In this document: positions 23,961 to 35,921 of the stretch, in pieces
Numbering within the stretch: the stretch's first letter is position 1
Layout of the letters: every line of letters begins with the position of its first letter
From: Pelodera strongyloides
Lineage: Eukaryota; Nematoda; Chromadorea; Rhabditida; Rhabditidae
Length of the DNA: 64,000 bases
NCBI GenBank assembly: GCA_036852015.1
Contig: JAANDG010000007.1
Span: 372,001-436,000, forward strand
Direction of reading: 5' to 3'
The notes under the pieces: model-generated
What the model was told of the DNA's origin: nothing
Database searches by the model: none
What the model saw: the letters and a program-made list of their open reading frames with translations, nothing else
Position numbers and translations under genes: made by a program

Positions 23961-25250
23961 GCACCAACACGCTTGATTTGATAGAAAAGCCTACAAGTGC
24001 GCAGAAGATCTTGATCGAGACAAACACACAATAGTGTCCAAGGCATTTGAATTCGATTTTGGATAGCTTGTTATTTGGAACGTCAACAAAGAAAATAGAA
24101 AGTTTCAAACTGAAATTTAAAGGGTCTCTTTTTTGCTTAGTTATTGTCCGGAAAACATTGTTAAATATCTTTCGAACAACAATTACATACAAAAAAATTT
24201 CGCCGGGAGCTTCACTATGTTTACTATGAAACTATGTATCCAGACACCGGGGAACGAATTCCTTAGAGGTTTTGTGCTTATCTTTCCTTGGAAGGGTCAA
24301 ATGTAGTGACTTGTGGTGCACCGTAGGTAGTGGATGGCACAGTTAATTGGCATTTATATTTCTTTGCGTTTTACTTTGATTAGTAAACCTGCCAGGGACA
24401 CGCGGCCTACTTGTTTGAAAGACAAAACTTACCAGTTACTACTACATCAACCACCCCCTCCAACTCCATCATAGCACACGGGATCCAAATATGCAAATTC
24501 ATGTGCCATCCTGGTCGTTCCCTGCACCGAGGGGTGCATAATCTCTGTATTATACATGGAAATGGGGTTGCACAACACTTGCTTCAAAACCACATGTCAT
24601 ACAGCTTTAAAACAATAGTCCCTGAGAAGTCCGAGAAGTTTCTCTTCCCTATAGTTCTTCTTCATGCTGAGCTTACTTTTCGCAACAAATTCGTTGCACG
24701 CGCGCGTATTTCACGGATAAACTTGGCATAATCAGAACGCTACATCTCGGAGGTTCTCTCTCGATTAGCACGTTGATTTTTGCTCTCTAGTCGCTTTCTT
24801 GTCCATGCCCTCCTATTTGACAGCACTGTCTCGCCATGGGTATTCCATTATCCAGAGAAGCCTAGCGAAGTAGTGAAAGTATCGGTGGCAGCACCGTAGC
24901 GGACTGAAGCCCGCACCCGGGCTCAAGCCGTACCGCGCGGTACCATAGTACGCCCCTGCGATTGCACCGGCGCCGCTAACCATGTAGAACGATTTTTTTT
25001 AAATAGCACATATCTAACCAGAAGTGACGCATTCCTTGGAAAAGAAATAAGGATAGAGAAAGAAACAGTTTTTGGTCAATTTTGCGTGGGATGTGTAAGC
25101 TTGCGTGGGAATCGGAGATACTCCCACAATTGGAACAAAATTAGAATGAAATGCAATATCGATGAGCGCCAGAATATAGAACTTACCTGTGAACTACAGG
25201 AAGAGCTCAATACGGAAGTGATTTGCATTTTTTTTTTAATTTTTAAATTT
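23961..25250. other. Intergenic, no gene seen
   Basis: Bases 24572-24610 carry a family C right-end fragment ('cttcaaaaccacatgtcata', 'gctttaaa'). The remainder shows no supported gene. Confidence 0.4.
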
Positions 25251-25255
25251 GTTTT

Positions 25256-25438
25256 TACGTTTCAAGAGTGTGCACCTTTATTCAAGGGTGAAAATACAGG
25301 TTCACTGTTTGCTTATGACATGTTCCGCAGAGGTCCTGAGCGTTAGGCGACGAGTTCCAGATGGCAAATAGCTCGAAGTCTTCCGGCTAGGGCCATGAGG
25401 GATCGTCCATGATTCCCTCGCCGGGTGGTGGTTTCAAA
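25256..25438 (-). repeat. SINE copy
   Basis: The minus strand ends in the family tail (reverse of 'gcacctttattcaagggtg'). It contains 'gttccgcagaggtcctgagc' and 'cgccgggtggtggtttcaaa'. Confidence 0.7.
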
Positions 25439-25454
25439 GTTCAAAGTTATCATT

Positions 25455-25623
25455 TTTAAAGTGAAATGCCAGCTCCTTTGGAAAATTTGCATATGATAAG
25501 CAAATCCTTATCCTATGCTAATTGTGTACGATCGTCCACGGCAATCGTACAAAATTAGCATAGGATACATAGGATTTGCTTATCATATGCCAATTTTCCA
25601 AAGAGGCTAGCTTTCCGCTTTAA
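25455..25623. repeat. Foldback element with TTTAAAG.GAAAT ends
   Basis: Sister of 4697-4869: the same GATAAGCAAATCC arms and GTACGATCGTCCACGGCAAT centre. Arms pair nearly perfectly. Confidence 0.85.
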
Positions 25624-26091
25624 AATAGTCCAGAAATATAAATGGCAATAATGCATGCAAGTTCTTTAGTAACGAAAAGAGTTGCATTTCAGGTGGGTAA
25701 CCTTTCGTGTTAAAACTTTGTTATTTACTATCAGCATCGGTGATGACTGTGTAAAACACTGAAACGCCACTCGTTGCTGGGTATTTATATATCATAAAAC
25801 CACTAATAAAAATAAATGAAACTTATTCGCATTTTAGAAAGAGCGCATCCCTCCGTTTCAACTATTTTCTATACAGGTGGCAACAAACCCACCCCCGCCC
25901 ATAACGCCCGCATAAAGGGTAATCCCCACCATATATGGGAACCCGGGAGTGCCCTCCCTGTCCCCAAGTACCCTAGACAATGGCGCGCGAGGCCGTCTAT
26001 TCTATTTTGATGTTTTTTGACCTTGCGACCAGAACAGCTAGCGGCTGTAAACGCCTACACCTTTCGAGTGCTGGAGAGTTAATTAAGTGGG

Positions 26092-26145
<54 letters not shown>

Positions 26146-26200
26146 GTGGAGAGAGGAAGCGGAGGGAGAGAGAGGAGAGAGAATAGAGGGAGAAGACGGT
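26092..26200. repeat. (GA)n microsatellite
   Basis: Simple GA/GGA repeat. Glu-Arg reading frames across it are artefacts. Confidence 0.9.
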
Positions 26201-26221
26201 CGAGGAAGAAATTATACGAGT

Positions 26222-28745
26222 TGACAGGGAACCGTCACCAAATGGTTCTTCCGTTTCCTATGTAATGTCAGTCACATGGTATCAAGCATGCACCTGATCC
26301 GCCCGTTTACGTTTACTTGGTCGGTTAGAGGACCGCATGATGGAACGCCCGGTCTCGCTACTGTTTGCAAACGGAAAGAACAACAATCATAATAATAACT
26401 AGTAACAATATAACAATCATAGTAACTAGTAATCACAAATGTGTCACCGCAAATGTGTCATTGTCAACTACTATTGATATCATTAATAATGAACGTAGTA
26501 GACCGGATGACTATTGAACAATTATGATGCAAAAGAGTCACGACGACGTAGTATATCGGTATAGTAAGGGGGTTTGTTTAGACGTTAAAAACCGATCGAT
26601 AATGAGATGAGCCTTGAAAATTTATCCGAAAGGAAGCGCATACAAAGTAATGGTGTATATGTTTTTGTGCTCCTTGTGGTTATACAGTGATGTATTCAAC
26701 TTTCTCAGGAAGTAAGTTCAGCAAACAATTTTTGTTGTACAGCCAGCCTTCTCGTGTAGTTTAATTACACTTACTATTATGTATTAAGGGGGTCATGCCC
26801 ACTGGAAATATGCTCTGAGTTTATCAGTTTATCATACAATCCCTATTTTAACCAACTTTCACTTGGAAATTAAACCGATTTCGATTGAGCGAAAGTTCCG
26901 ACAGTTATTCGGGTCAAGCTGACTGGGTAAAAGTCTTAAAGGAAAAGTTAAAGGGATCTTATTTTGAGAAAGTGAAAACTGATTGACTTTATCAGTTAAA
27001 CTGACTCGTTTAATTGTTTGGAACGGAACGAGAACTCTCTCTTTGTATCTCTGTGCAGTTCTCTCTATCTATCCCCTCTCCCTTCCCTAACTCTCTCTCT
27101 ACTACTATACCACTCTCTTTCTCTCTCTACCCTTCTTAATGTTTCTCTCTCAGTATCTCTTTCTCCCCAAATTAAATGGATGAATATAAACTAACTAAAC
27201 AATCGTCATTTGTAGGTCTAGTTGCTAGATTTGGGGAAATGATTTCGCTTTCGTTCCTGAGGTCACGGAACAGAACCGGTACTATGGTATGCGAAGTCGG
27301 AAATCGGAAACTAATCAGAACTTTATCGGAATTGTAAGCTTAACTTTGAGAGCTCAAGGCGTCCGAGTAAATAGGGAGAGATAGGCAGAGGCAGAGAGTA
27401 GGAGCTTATTTCCTTTATTTCTGAAATTCTAGAAATGCACAGAAATTTGCATATAAGGTTCCAGGGGGACGAAATGGTCTGCAGAAAGAATATACCCATC
27501 GAGCACAACCCATAAGCGTATCCGGTTAATAAACATATAATACATAATATGCATAAACAACATGTCCTACCGCTTTAAACTTCTAGGAGACTTCAAAAAT
27601 ACGGACTTTCGGCTCGTGTTCTAGCAAGCCGTTGTCTTTGTTTGCTAGTTGATCATAGTACGACTCTTTGATAGAGCTATATGGCTATAGCTATTCGAGA
27701 TATATCATTGTTATCACTATAAGAAAAGATCTGGAACGGGATTTGATGAACAGCTAAGGAGATAACAATGATTATTCATCATTCACATAGACAAGTGGCA
27801 CTAATCATTGTAAAACAAAGAGGAAACGGAGAATATATGGAATACCAGACAGCTATCGCCGCCTGAGGCGGCACCGTAAACGATACTTGAAGTGCGCATA
27901 TTTACATGAAACGTCTGAAGCGTAATATTCCAACGTCTCTGTGAAGAGCTCCTATTGCGCATATTTTGTAAATATGGAACAGATGCCTACTTATACCAAA
28001 TGTCTGAAACGTAGAAAAAATTCGTTGTGGTCGTAATCACAAATAAATTCACCCGGCCCTTTAGATAACAAGATAAGGCGAAAAATTCTATTCTGATCAA
28101 GTCATATGCTTTCCACACAGTACGCTTTCAACGACGGATTGAGCAATACCCATCTCGTGGATCTTTCGCCACCTCTTTTCGTCTTATTTACCGTTTGTCA
28201 TTTTTGCCGTAAGGTAATTGGTTTTCAATGTATGGCAAAAACCGAGCGTTTTGCTTCCAGTTATCAAAAAGGCATCTTGTGTGCAACTTACCGTAATTTT
28301 GCATACATCTTTCAATAACCCGCATTATAGAAAATGCGCCATGCTATAAGCAAAAAAACGAGGCGATAATGCACAGTGGCACTCTTGAAAAATGGTCCCT
28401 ATCTACGTGCCGTAAAAATTTTCCCATATTTGGAAGCAAAATCCGGCAATTTTTGCCATAGTTGATACCCCATGATATGTACCTCCCGATGTCTCCCCGA
28501 CCTTCCCTTCGTCCCTGATAGTTCCATTCCCCAATGCATACTATTACTAATGCTTACTAATTCGTATGGTATGCTTGTTTATCTGTACAGTAGTCTTGTT
28601 TTGATGGCAAGAACAGCTTGATCGGCTAAAGGAGCTTGTTCAAGATTGCATGCGCATTCTTGGACTGTTGTTATGTATTGTGTACATGTCGTTCTAGTTA
28701 TTATTAACTAGTATAACGACATATAAACCATGTAACTGATCAACG
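26222..28745. other. Intergenic; family B fragment, CT-rich tract, no gene seen
   Basis: Bases 26222-26265 hold a family B fragment (GTCACCAAATGGTTCTTCCG). Bases 27025-27165 are CT-rich. I found no exon with worm-type splice signals or recognisable protein. Confidence 0.4.
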
Positions 28746-28747
28746 AT

Positions 28748-28846
28748 CTTGAAAGGGAGGGAGGGAAAGAGAGAGATGGAGGGAGAGAGAGTGAGAGAGA
28801 GGAAGAGAGAGGGAGGGAGAGAGTGAGAGAGAGAAAGAGAAATAAC
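28748..28846. repeat. (GA)n/(GGGA)n microsatellite
   Basis: Purine-rich simple repeat. The overlapping minus-strand Ser/Leu-rich frames are artefacts. Confidence 0.9.
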
Positions 28847-28849
28847 GTC

Positions 28850-30145
28850 ACAAAATAAGGATGCAGTATTGTAACATTGATGGTCGTGCAACGGCGCAAG
28901 AATTAGTCGTTTGATGCAAATATTTTGGGTTTCTATCATAGCTAAAGCTCCAAAATTCATTTGCTTTTTGAACACTCATTGTCTGAACAGTAGGCTCAAG
29001 CAGTAACAGTCTGGGTAACTTTTGCACCACTGGTACACCCTTACATTCTGTAACTTCTAGGTAACTGCTGTACCATTGGTACAACGCTTATACATATGTC
29101 TATAACTCTGCAACTCTGCTTCTGACGAGAGAGAGAGAGAAGGACATACACTGATAGTAAGCAACGTGTGTCGGTGCAATAGCATTAGTTACAGTTTGCC
29201 TTCTATCGTTGAAGGTGGATAATGTTCCAAATGCCCGAGTCGATCCCCCATCCAAGTTTTCTCTCCTTTTGTTTCCAATTATTGCTAATCTCAACAACAA
29301 AAAGGGAAGAAAAGACGTATTCGGGAGTGCGAGGCTGGATTTCGATACTCAGCGAGCAGTTTTCGCTGACTACTGACCATGCGATTGCATAACGAGATAC
29401 ATGGTGATCTTTGCCTCAAATATGAACACATTTAGGAATTTTGAGTCTTATGTTTGGATCTTACTCAGCATACGGTAGAAAACCACCGTATGTTTCGATC
29501 ATTAATACAGTATGCTGTAGTCTGTCTGTAGTTCCCCAGAGATATGGGCCGGTTATTAGACTCTTTGATTCAGCGCACCGAAGACAGAGACGCTGAACTA
29601 ATATTTAAGCAGTCAAATGTGACTCATATAATGAGCACTTCAGCAGCTTGTACGATCTTATACTTAACCATGCGTTCCAGGCAAGCCTCCATTGTTAGTG
29701 TTTTGCCAGATACGAGCCCGCAGGCATACCATATAGCGGGCGCGCACCGATAAAAGCCCAGGCTCTTTTCCCCCGGGCGCGCGGTACAATGTCAAGGGCG
29801 TCCGCTAGCCTATCCACCAGCAAAATCAGCACTTTCTTTCCCGAAAATGCATAATATAAAAGGAAGAGGATAAACGAAAAGGACAAAGACGTGTGTCATC
29901 CCAGATCCTTTCGGGAACAACTCTCCCTAGGGAGAAAGGAAGTACTCTCACTAAGCGGGGTGAAAATTCACTAAGGCAAACCTTAGTGAGGGAAAGAATT
30001 TATCGAGGGGTTTGCTTCTCTAATTATTTTCACATGGAACTGGGTCAGGAAAATTTCTTTCGCTATGATAAAACTTCGACGTGAAAATAACAGACCTATG
30101 GCTCATATGCGCAACTAAAAGGGCACCCTGTTATTTTGGCTCTTA
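28850..30145. other. Intergenic, no gene seen
   Basis: Short unrecognised open frames only. A small inverted repeat TCACTAAGGCAAACCTTAGTGA lies at about 29970-29991. Confidence 0.35.
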
Positions 30146-30149
30146 GGAA

Positions 30150-30395
30150 TAGTAATTTTGTCTCCAACGCAATCGTCCCGAGTTCGATTCCGGCCCGTGT
30201 CCCTTTGAAATCACCACCCGGCGAGGGAACCATGGGCGATCCCTCCTGGCCCTAGTCCGAAGATGTCGGGCAATTTGTCATCTGAAACTCGGCGTCTACT
30301 GCTCAGGACCTCTGCGGAACATCTCATAAGCAAACTTTGAATTTGAACTCCCTTGAATAAAGGTGCACGTGCACGCTATTGAAGCGTAAAAAATT
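30150..30395 (+). repeat. Best-preserved tRNA-derived SINE
   Basis: The tRNA-like head has a weak A box (TGGCTCTTAGG) and a good B box (GAGTTCGATTCC). The body contains 'gaaatcaccacccggcgagg', 'caatttgtcatctgaaactc' and 'gacctctgcggaacatctca'. The tail is 'gaataaaggtgcacg...tgaagcgtaaaa', which includes an AATAAA. At least five partial copies occur in the window on both strands. Confidence 0.75.
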
Positions 30396-30399
30396 CTGT

Positions 30400-30885
30400 A
30401 TTACTCGATAGGAAATTACCTTTCCTGTTCCTTCAGTTCGATGCCCTCGTATTCTAGAGAAACATATGAGCGATTTCGCTCGCGAGAATGATCAAAAATT
30501 TCGCGCGGCGCGCAGCGAAGGGCATGTAAAGGTGAATGCTAGCCGAGAGCGCACCGTCCGGTTCTTACGTAGATTAAAGCATGAAAGCCCGGTCGGCAAG
30601 CTTTTCCAATTTGCCCCCTTGATTTCACCGAGTTTTCACCCTCGACATTCCATATAATATGCAAATTTTCGAGCAACTGCGATACAATTGATGTATATTT
30701 TGCCGAGCGGTATATATAGAGTCAGTGAAACGTATTGAACACCGGTACTGAACGCCAACTAATATTAGTCCGAAAGCTTTGCAAAGTTACATAGTACTTT
30801 GTAAAAAAAAATACATAGTACTTTTAAAATTAAAATAAAGTGAAAGATAGAAGGACCATACCAAGTATATGGGACCCATTATTGT
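30400..30885. other. Intergenic, unrecognised open frame
   Basis: A 63-codon plus-strand frame at 30466-30657 has many charged residues (MSDFARENDQKF...). It lacks a recognisable family or splice context. It could be a decayed exon or chance. Confidence 0.3.
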
Positions 30886-30888
30886 ACC

Positions 30889-31030
30889 GAGGCCGTATTC
30901 ACCAACACGCTGGGAGCCCTCCCTGGCCTCCCCAGGGAGATAAAGAGTGCGTAGAGAGTACGATAGCAGAAAATATTCAGTGCGCTCGTGAGCCTAGTTA
31001 GGGCCCCTGTGTACTGGTGAATATGGCCTC
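30889..31030. repeat. Foldback family D (AGGCCGTATTCACCAAC)
   Basis: Runs from 'gaggccgtattcaccaacac' to 'tggtgaatatggcctc'. Inner arms 'gggagccctccctggcctcc' and 'agttagggcccc' are less conserved. The copy at 62774-62917 is similar along its length. Shorter relatives lie at 48018 and 49355. Confidence 0.8.
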
Positions 31031-31071
31031 TACAGGCTTGGGCTTAGGCCTCCCCACTGTCTAAGCTTATT

Positions 31072-31160
31072 ACTTGTTCCGCAGAGGTCCAGAGTGCTGA
31101 GCAGTAGACGACGAGTTCCGGGTGACAAATTGGGCGAACTCTTCACGCTAGAGCCCGGGG
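31072..31160 (-). repeat. SINE body fragment
   Basis: Contains 'cttgttccgcagaggtccag' and 'cgacgagttccgggtgacaa', reverse-strand matches to the SINE body. Confidence 0.6.
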
Positions 31161-31189
31161 CAGAAGGGTCATATTCTAGGGCCAGGAGC

Positions 31190-32170
31190 AGAAAGGCCAC
31201 ATGCAAGGGCCAGAAGCAGGGCCAGGAGCAGAAGGGCCACAATAAACTTTACAGAGCCAGGTGAATATTTCGCTTGACGCAAATTTTTCGAGAAAACTTG
31301 AGTAACTCTGTTGCCTCTTTCCTCGTTCATTCACTCTTCTCTGTTTTCATTAAAGCTAAACCTCTCTCTATCTCTAGTTCAGTTCATAAAATCCGCTTCT
31401 TGATGCATATTCATCGCTAATTAATTTTGGGCGAAATAGAGAGCAGGCTAAAGGGGTAGAGACAGGAGAAAGAGAGAGATAGAGCCATGGGAGAGAGAGT
31501 TGAAGAAAAGAATTAGAAAGAATCGCTAGCGAGATCCCGGCTCCGAGATGCCATATCTCAATTTCTCGCCATTAAAATGTCCGATTTTTGATGATTTTGT
31601 GCGTGTGCGTGTGAAACATAGCTAGGTGGATTACATGAGCGCAAGCCTTGTACGGAAAGCTAGCCGGCAGAATCCGGAAATTTCACTGTGGGAGAAAGCT
31701 CCCAACTAGCGCAACAACCTGTTCCCAACTGGGAAAGTTCATATTGTATGCTAATTTTGAGGAGGATACTGTAGTAGTTTGTTGCGGCTTACTGTAAGTG
31801 AAGCGGCGTGCTAATTGTTGACGAATATACTGTAGGGTATCGCAATTGATGTACATTACATCAACTGATAGAGCTGCCCGTGCTCTTGCAATAGTTAACA
31901 GTGGGATTATTTTAGCATAAAAATGCAGACCAGAAAATATTAGTTCACGACGTAAACTAACTGTACCCTTGTGGAAGACCTGTGTCAGATCTAGAATCCA
32001 GACAAGACCCTTGCAGGACTCCTACTAGTCCAAGAGAAGACATGTGCTCTTTTTCTAGCACCTGTGCTAGACCAAGTGAAGGTTCGGGTCCTCGTAAGTG
32101 AGAGCTTTTCGAGACTGCCTGGAATGGCTAGCACACTTGGTTAGATTTGACTAACGTTAGTCAGCGGAGA

Positions 32171-32206
<36 letters not shown>

Positions 32207-32690
32207 TTGAGAGAGAGTGTGAGAGGTAAAGGAGGAACCCAAAATGCGGGTAAATTTCGCATAGCATAAACAGCGGCTTCATAATTCCACGTTTTTATCC
32301 CACCCTAAAAGCTTGAATGCTAATGGCCTTTGTTGTAGACGTTTTTGCTCGCAACAAATCCCATCTACGTAAGCTTATTCTCGGGCGCGCGCAAAAAATC
32401 GCGCATGGAACGCGCGGCAAAAAGCTGACGAGTCTTGACGCTTAGCGTCGTTTTTGCGCCACTGGCTATCTGCAACGCGCGGCGAGAAGAAAGAGCGATA
32501 AACAAGCAATATTATTATTTGGGAGCCTTTCGGTTCTAAATTTACGTTCTGTTATATCAGGCTAACGATTTGATTGGACATTAATAAATCAGAAGTTTAT
32601 TGAGGAGAAAAAAATGACACACCGCTCAGCTTACATCTAGGCCACGAAGTTCGCTAGAAAAACGGCAAACGGGCACAGTTATTCCGGACG
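31190..32690. other. Intergenic with (GA)n tract, no gene seen
   Basis: (GA)n at 32163-32225. A GC-rich patch with GCGCGC repeats lies at about 32385-32480. No exon could be supported. Confidence 0.4.
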
Positions 32691-32809
32691 TCATATTCAC
32701 CACTCCAAATCGAAATATTCCATTTTAATCTGAGGCCGCAGAGAAGTTATTCCACCATGGGGAATGGTGGACTCCTCAGCTCAACAATTCTCAACGATTT
32801 GGCCTAGTC

Positions 32810-33101
32810 ATAATAGAAGGTTATCTGTATATCTAAAGATTCAGTAAGCCTAGACAAAGTATTAGTGGTGGATCACCATTGCAGTAAAAATTTGCCTCAA
32901 TTATGTCGCAGCTCCCATCGCAGCAAATGCTAACTGTCAACTGTCAACTGCATAGGTACAACCGCGCTTGCATTTCTTCAACATTTAAAAATTTGCATCG
33001 ACGAACAATCCTACTTCCTCCTTTGCCCATTTCAAGGCTCCAAGACATCCATGCAGATATGTTCGTAGTTGTTTCTACGAAAATTCTTCTCCTCTCTCTC
33101 T

Positions 33102-33133
<32 letters not shown>

Positions 33134-35895
33134 CTCTTTTTCCTCTCTCTCTCTCTAAACTCCCTCCTTCTGCCATTCTCGCATCTCCCTTTCTCGTCTT
33201 CTATATCATCCTCGTTGCCGTGAAGTCTCTCCCGGGGGGAAGGTTCTGTTCTAAAACAAAGAGGGCGGAGCCGGGAGCGCCGGGTAGGCGGCGCCAGCAT
33301 ATCGCACCCCTTTACTAATACTACCCATTGTGGCGATGGAGATGATTGGTCATTTGCCTCCCGATCAGGCATTCTCACCCGCAGACCTGCCCTCCCTCGT
33401 TCCCTGGGCAGATGTTCCCACCTCCCAGTATCGTTTTCTTAGTATTCACAGTTAGAACCTTGTTCTTCCCAGTCTCGTTTTCATAGCTTCTATTCAGAAC
33501 CCTGTGTTGTCACAGTGATGTTTTCTCAACAGTTAACACTCTCTTTAGTTTCCCTATTATTTTGAATTTCTATCACTTAGGCTGGAATAAGTTTTGCTTT
33601 ATGTACTACGCAGTTATCACTTACGTCCACAGTGCACAGTATCTTGCCTCATTAATAAGTGCCTAGAAAGTTATCAATGATGTAGTAAAAGTGAGCTACC
33701 ATCATTTTTCTAAAATATCAGTAAGATCTCTCTGTTCGTCTTAGGCGGGTCGCCAGCTAAAATATTTGGCGAACCCGCCCAGCTAAAATATTTATACCCG
33801 CGAACCCGCCAGCTAAAATTTTCCATTGCCTAGCTGGCGAAAGTAAACTACTGTAGGCGCTTCGCCTTGTGGAACTATATTTGTCTCTTGCATAAGTTTT
33901 GTTTCACATATGGCTCGTATATTCCTAAGGAGACATACATAGATACTGGAATCGCATTATGTTTCTGTTTTGCTGAGTTACCGACGTTACCTGTTACCTC
34001 TATAAATTTTGTACGGAAAGGATTCATCCACATCCATACTGTCTTACTAGTTTTTTCGCAGTTTGTGCACAGTCGGTGCGGTTACCATTATGTCAACCAT
34101 CTTTTTAGCGTTTTTAGGTGGAAACGTGTGGTCAACGACAAAGTTAAATAAGCGAACCACGAACCAGGCGGAGGACAGAGTTAGCGGATATCCATATGCA
34201 TAAGGTTTGTTTATGTTTTTTTTCTGGTAGCTTACTCTACCAATGTGCACAATTTTGCACTCCATTAAGTCGTTAAGGCGCAGCCGACGCTCGGGTATCC
34301 AGTTTCTTTACAGCGCGCATTTTGCCACTCTCGCGGCGGCGCAAGCGAACGCTTTGTTTATTCCGCAATGCGGCACACTTTGGCGAAATTAAGGCGCACT
34401 TCTGAATTTTGCATTATGTCTGATAGAATTGCTTATCTGTCTCTCTCTTTCTTTTTTAAAAAGTTGAAATCTCTTCACTTCACATTCTTCTATTACGTGC
34501 CAGATTGCCAATCCTCGAGCATACACCTGTTGGCATTTAGTAGCCGCCGTGTGTTAAATTACCCCTTATTGTTTCTATAATAGTAATTTAAATTATGTTA
34601 CCTTGTGAGCTCTCTGATCTCGAATTGACATGTTTATTAGTGTTCGTGTGCTCATTTTATGCGGTGTCCCGATCATTAGGAGTAGACTTTGTAATTCAAT
34701 AACATTCGTTTACCGCAAGTATCTACGCAATTCTCAGTACTAAATATCTACTAATTGATGACGTGCCTATTCTCAGAGTCCAAAGCTCAAAAACTGCACA
34801 TAAATCCCCCTTTTCGTCTATATTTTGCCAACAGTCCATGTTCCAGTCAGCTTTGCTAGATGCATCCTGCCAACACGCAGATCCCGTCTAGATGTGTTTT
34901 GTCTCAGAACCGCGAACCCGTTCCCGGCTCCGAGACTGGCGCGTGTGCCTTATAAGCCTTCTCGCTTAGCCGAGCGGACTATCCTAGCTCAGTCTTGCTA
35001 GTCTCTCTATAGGCTCTCGTAGTATGTCTCTCCTCTTGCGACACGCTCTAGGAGCTCTCTCTTCATCTTTGACTGTATTCCTCTCTCAAAAATGTTCTAT
35101 ATCCTATGCTTACATTTCTCTCCCTAGTGTCTCTATATGATCAAAGCTTAGTCTCGACAAGCCTCCGCTTTAGCTCAATTTAGCTAGCATTTTCTCATCC
35201 GTCAGTTCCAATTTTTAGCCCTCTAGTAAAGGAAATCCTTTCGAAATAGAACAATAGGCTAGGCTTTGATTTGCTTATTTAAAATTAAATAAAAGCATGC
35301 ATTACATGGCTACCAATAGTTAGCGAAGGCAGAAATTCATGGGCTGGACGAAAATTATTTTAAAGGCCTCTTCTACCTAGTATTATTATTCCTTATCCTG
35401 ATGTGACAACTGACAACCCTCATAAAAAAAAGTTGTAACACAGAGAAAACATAGTAAATAAAAATGTAGCTACGTCCATGACTGGACCGAAGCACTCCCC
35501 CTGTCATGGCCATACCTCACTTGTGCTTCAATTATTGGTCCTTTATTGGTCCTTCCTCAAACCCTCCAACGAACTCGAGGGGGGCATTTTTTATTCACTG
35601 ATATTTTTTATTCAGCTTATTAAATTCTCAGTCTGTTGGTACCCTTTTTTTGTTCTCAAGTTTGTGGGGTCAATTCTAAAGTTAAAAGCCTACATGCCCT
35701 ATTTCAAACTCAAACGTTAAAGGCCTAGTGCTTTCGTCAGTACACTTAATCCCTATGGCCCTACTGCTCTGAAGTTGGTTCCTCTTAGCTTAGGGCAACC
35801 ATTTCATAGTTCATTAGGTTTATTTGTCGATGTTTACGAACTGTTCATAGACGTGTTATTATCAAAGTACAGTACCCATTATTCTGATCATAACT
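32810..35895. other. Intergenic upstream of the first gene
   Basis: Contains poly-T (33105-33133) flanked by CT-rich sequence, and a three-fold repeat of 'cgccagctaaaatattt' at about 33750-33830. A TC-rich stretch at 34975-35080 lies about 0.9 kb before the first gene. Regulatory sequence for 35922-39863 probably lies here, but I cannot place a promoter. The 144-codon minus-strand frame at 32944-33378 depends on poly-Lys and is rejected. Confidence 0.4.
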
Positions 35896-35904
35896 CCGTT
35901 TCAG
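35896..35904 (+). promoter_or_regulatory. Probable SL trans-splice acceptor
   Basis: CCGTTTCAG ends 17 nt before the ATG at 35922 and has no visible partner donor upstream. Worm genes often receive a spliced leader at such a site. Confidence 0.6.
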
Positions 35905-35921
35905 AACTCACTTCCTAAACA

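Noticed and set aside
32944..33378. 144-codon minus-strand open frame with Arg/Lys-rich sequence
   Set aside because: The basic run is translated poly-T and CT microsatellite. The remainder has no recognisable domain or splice support.
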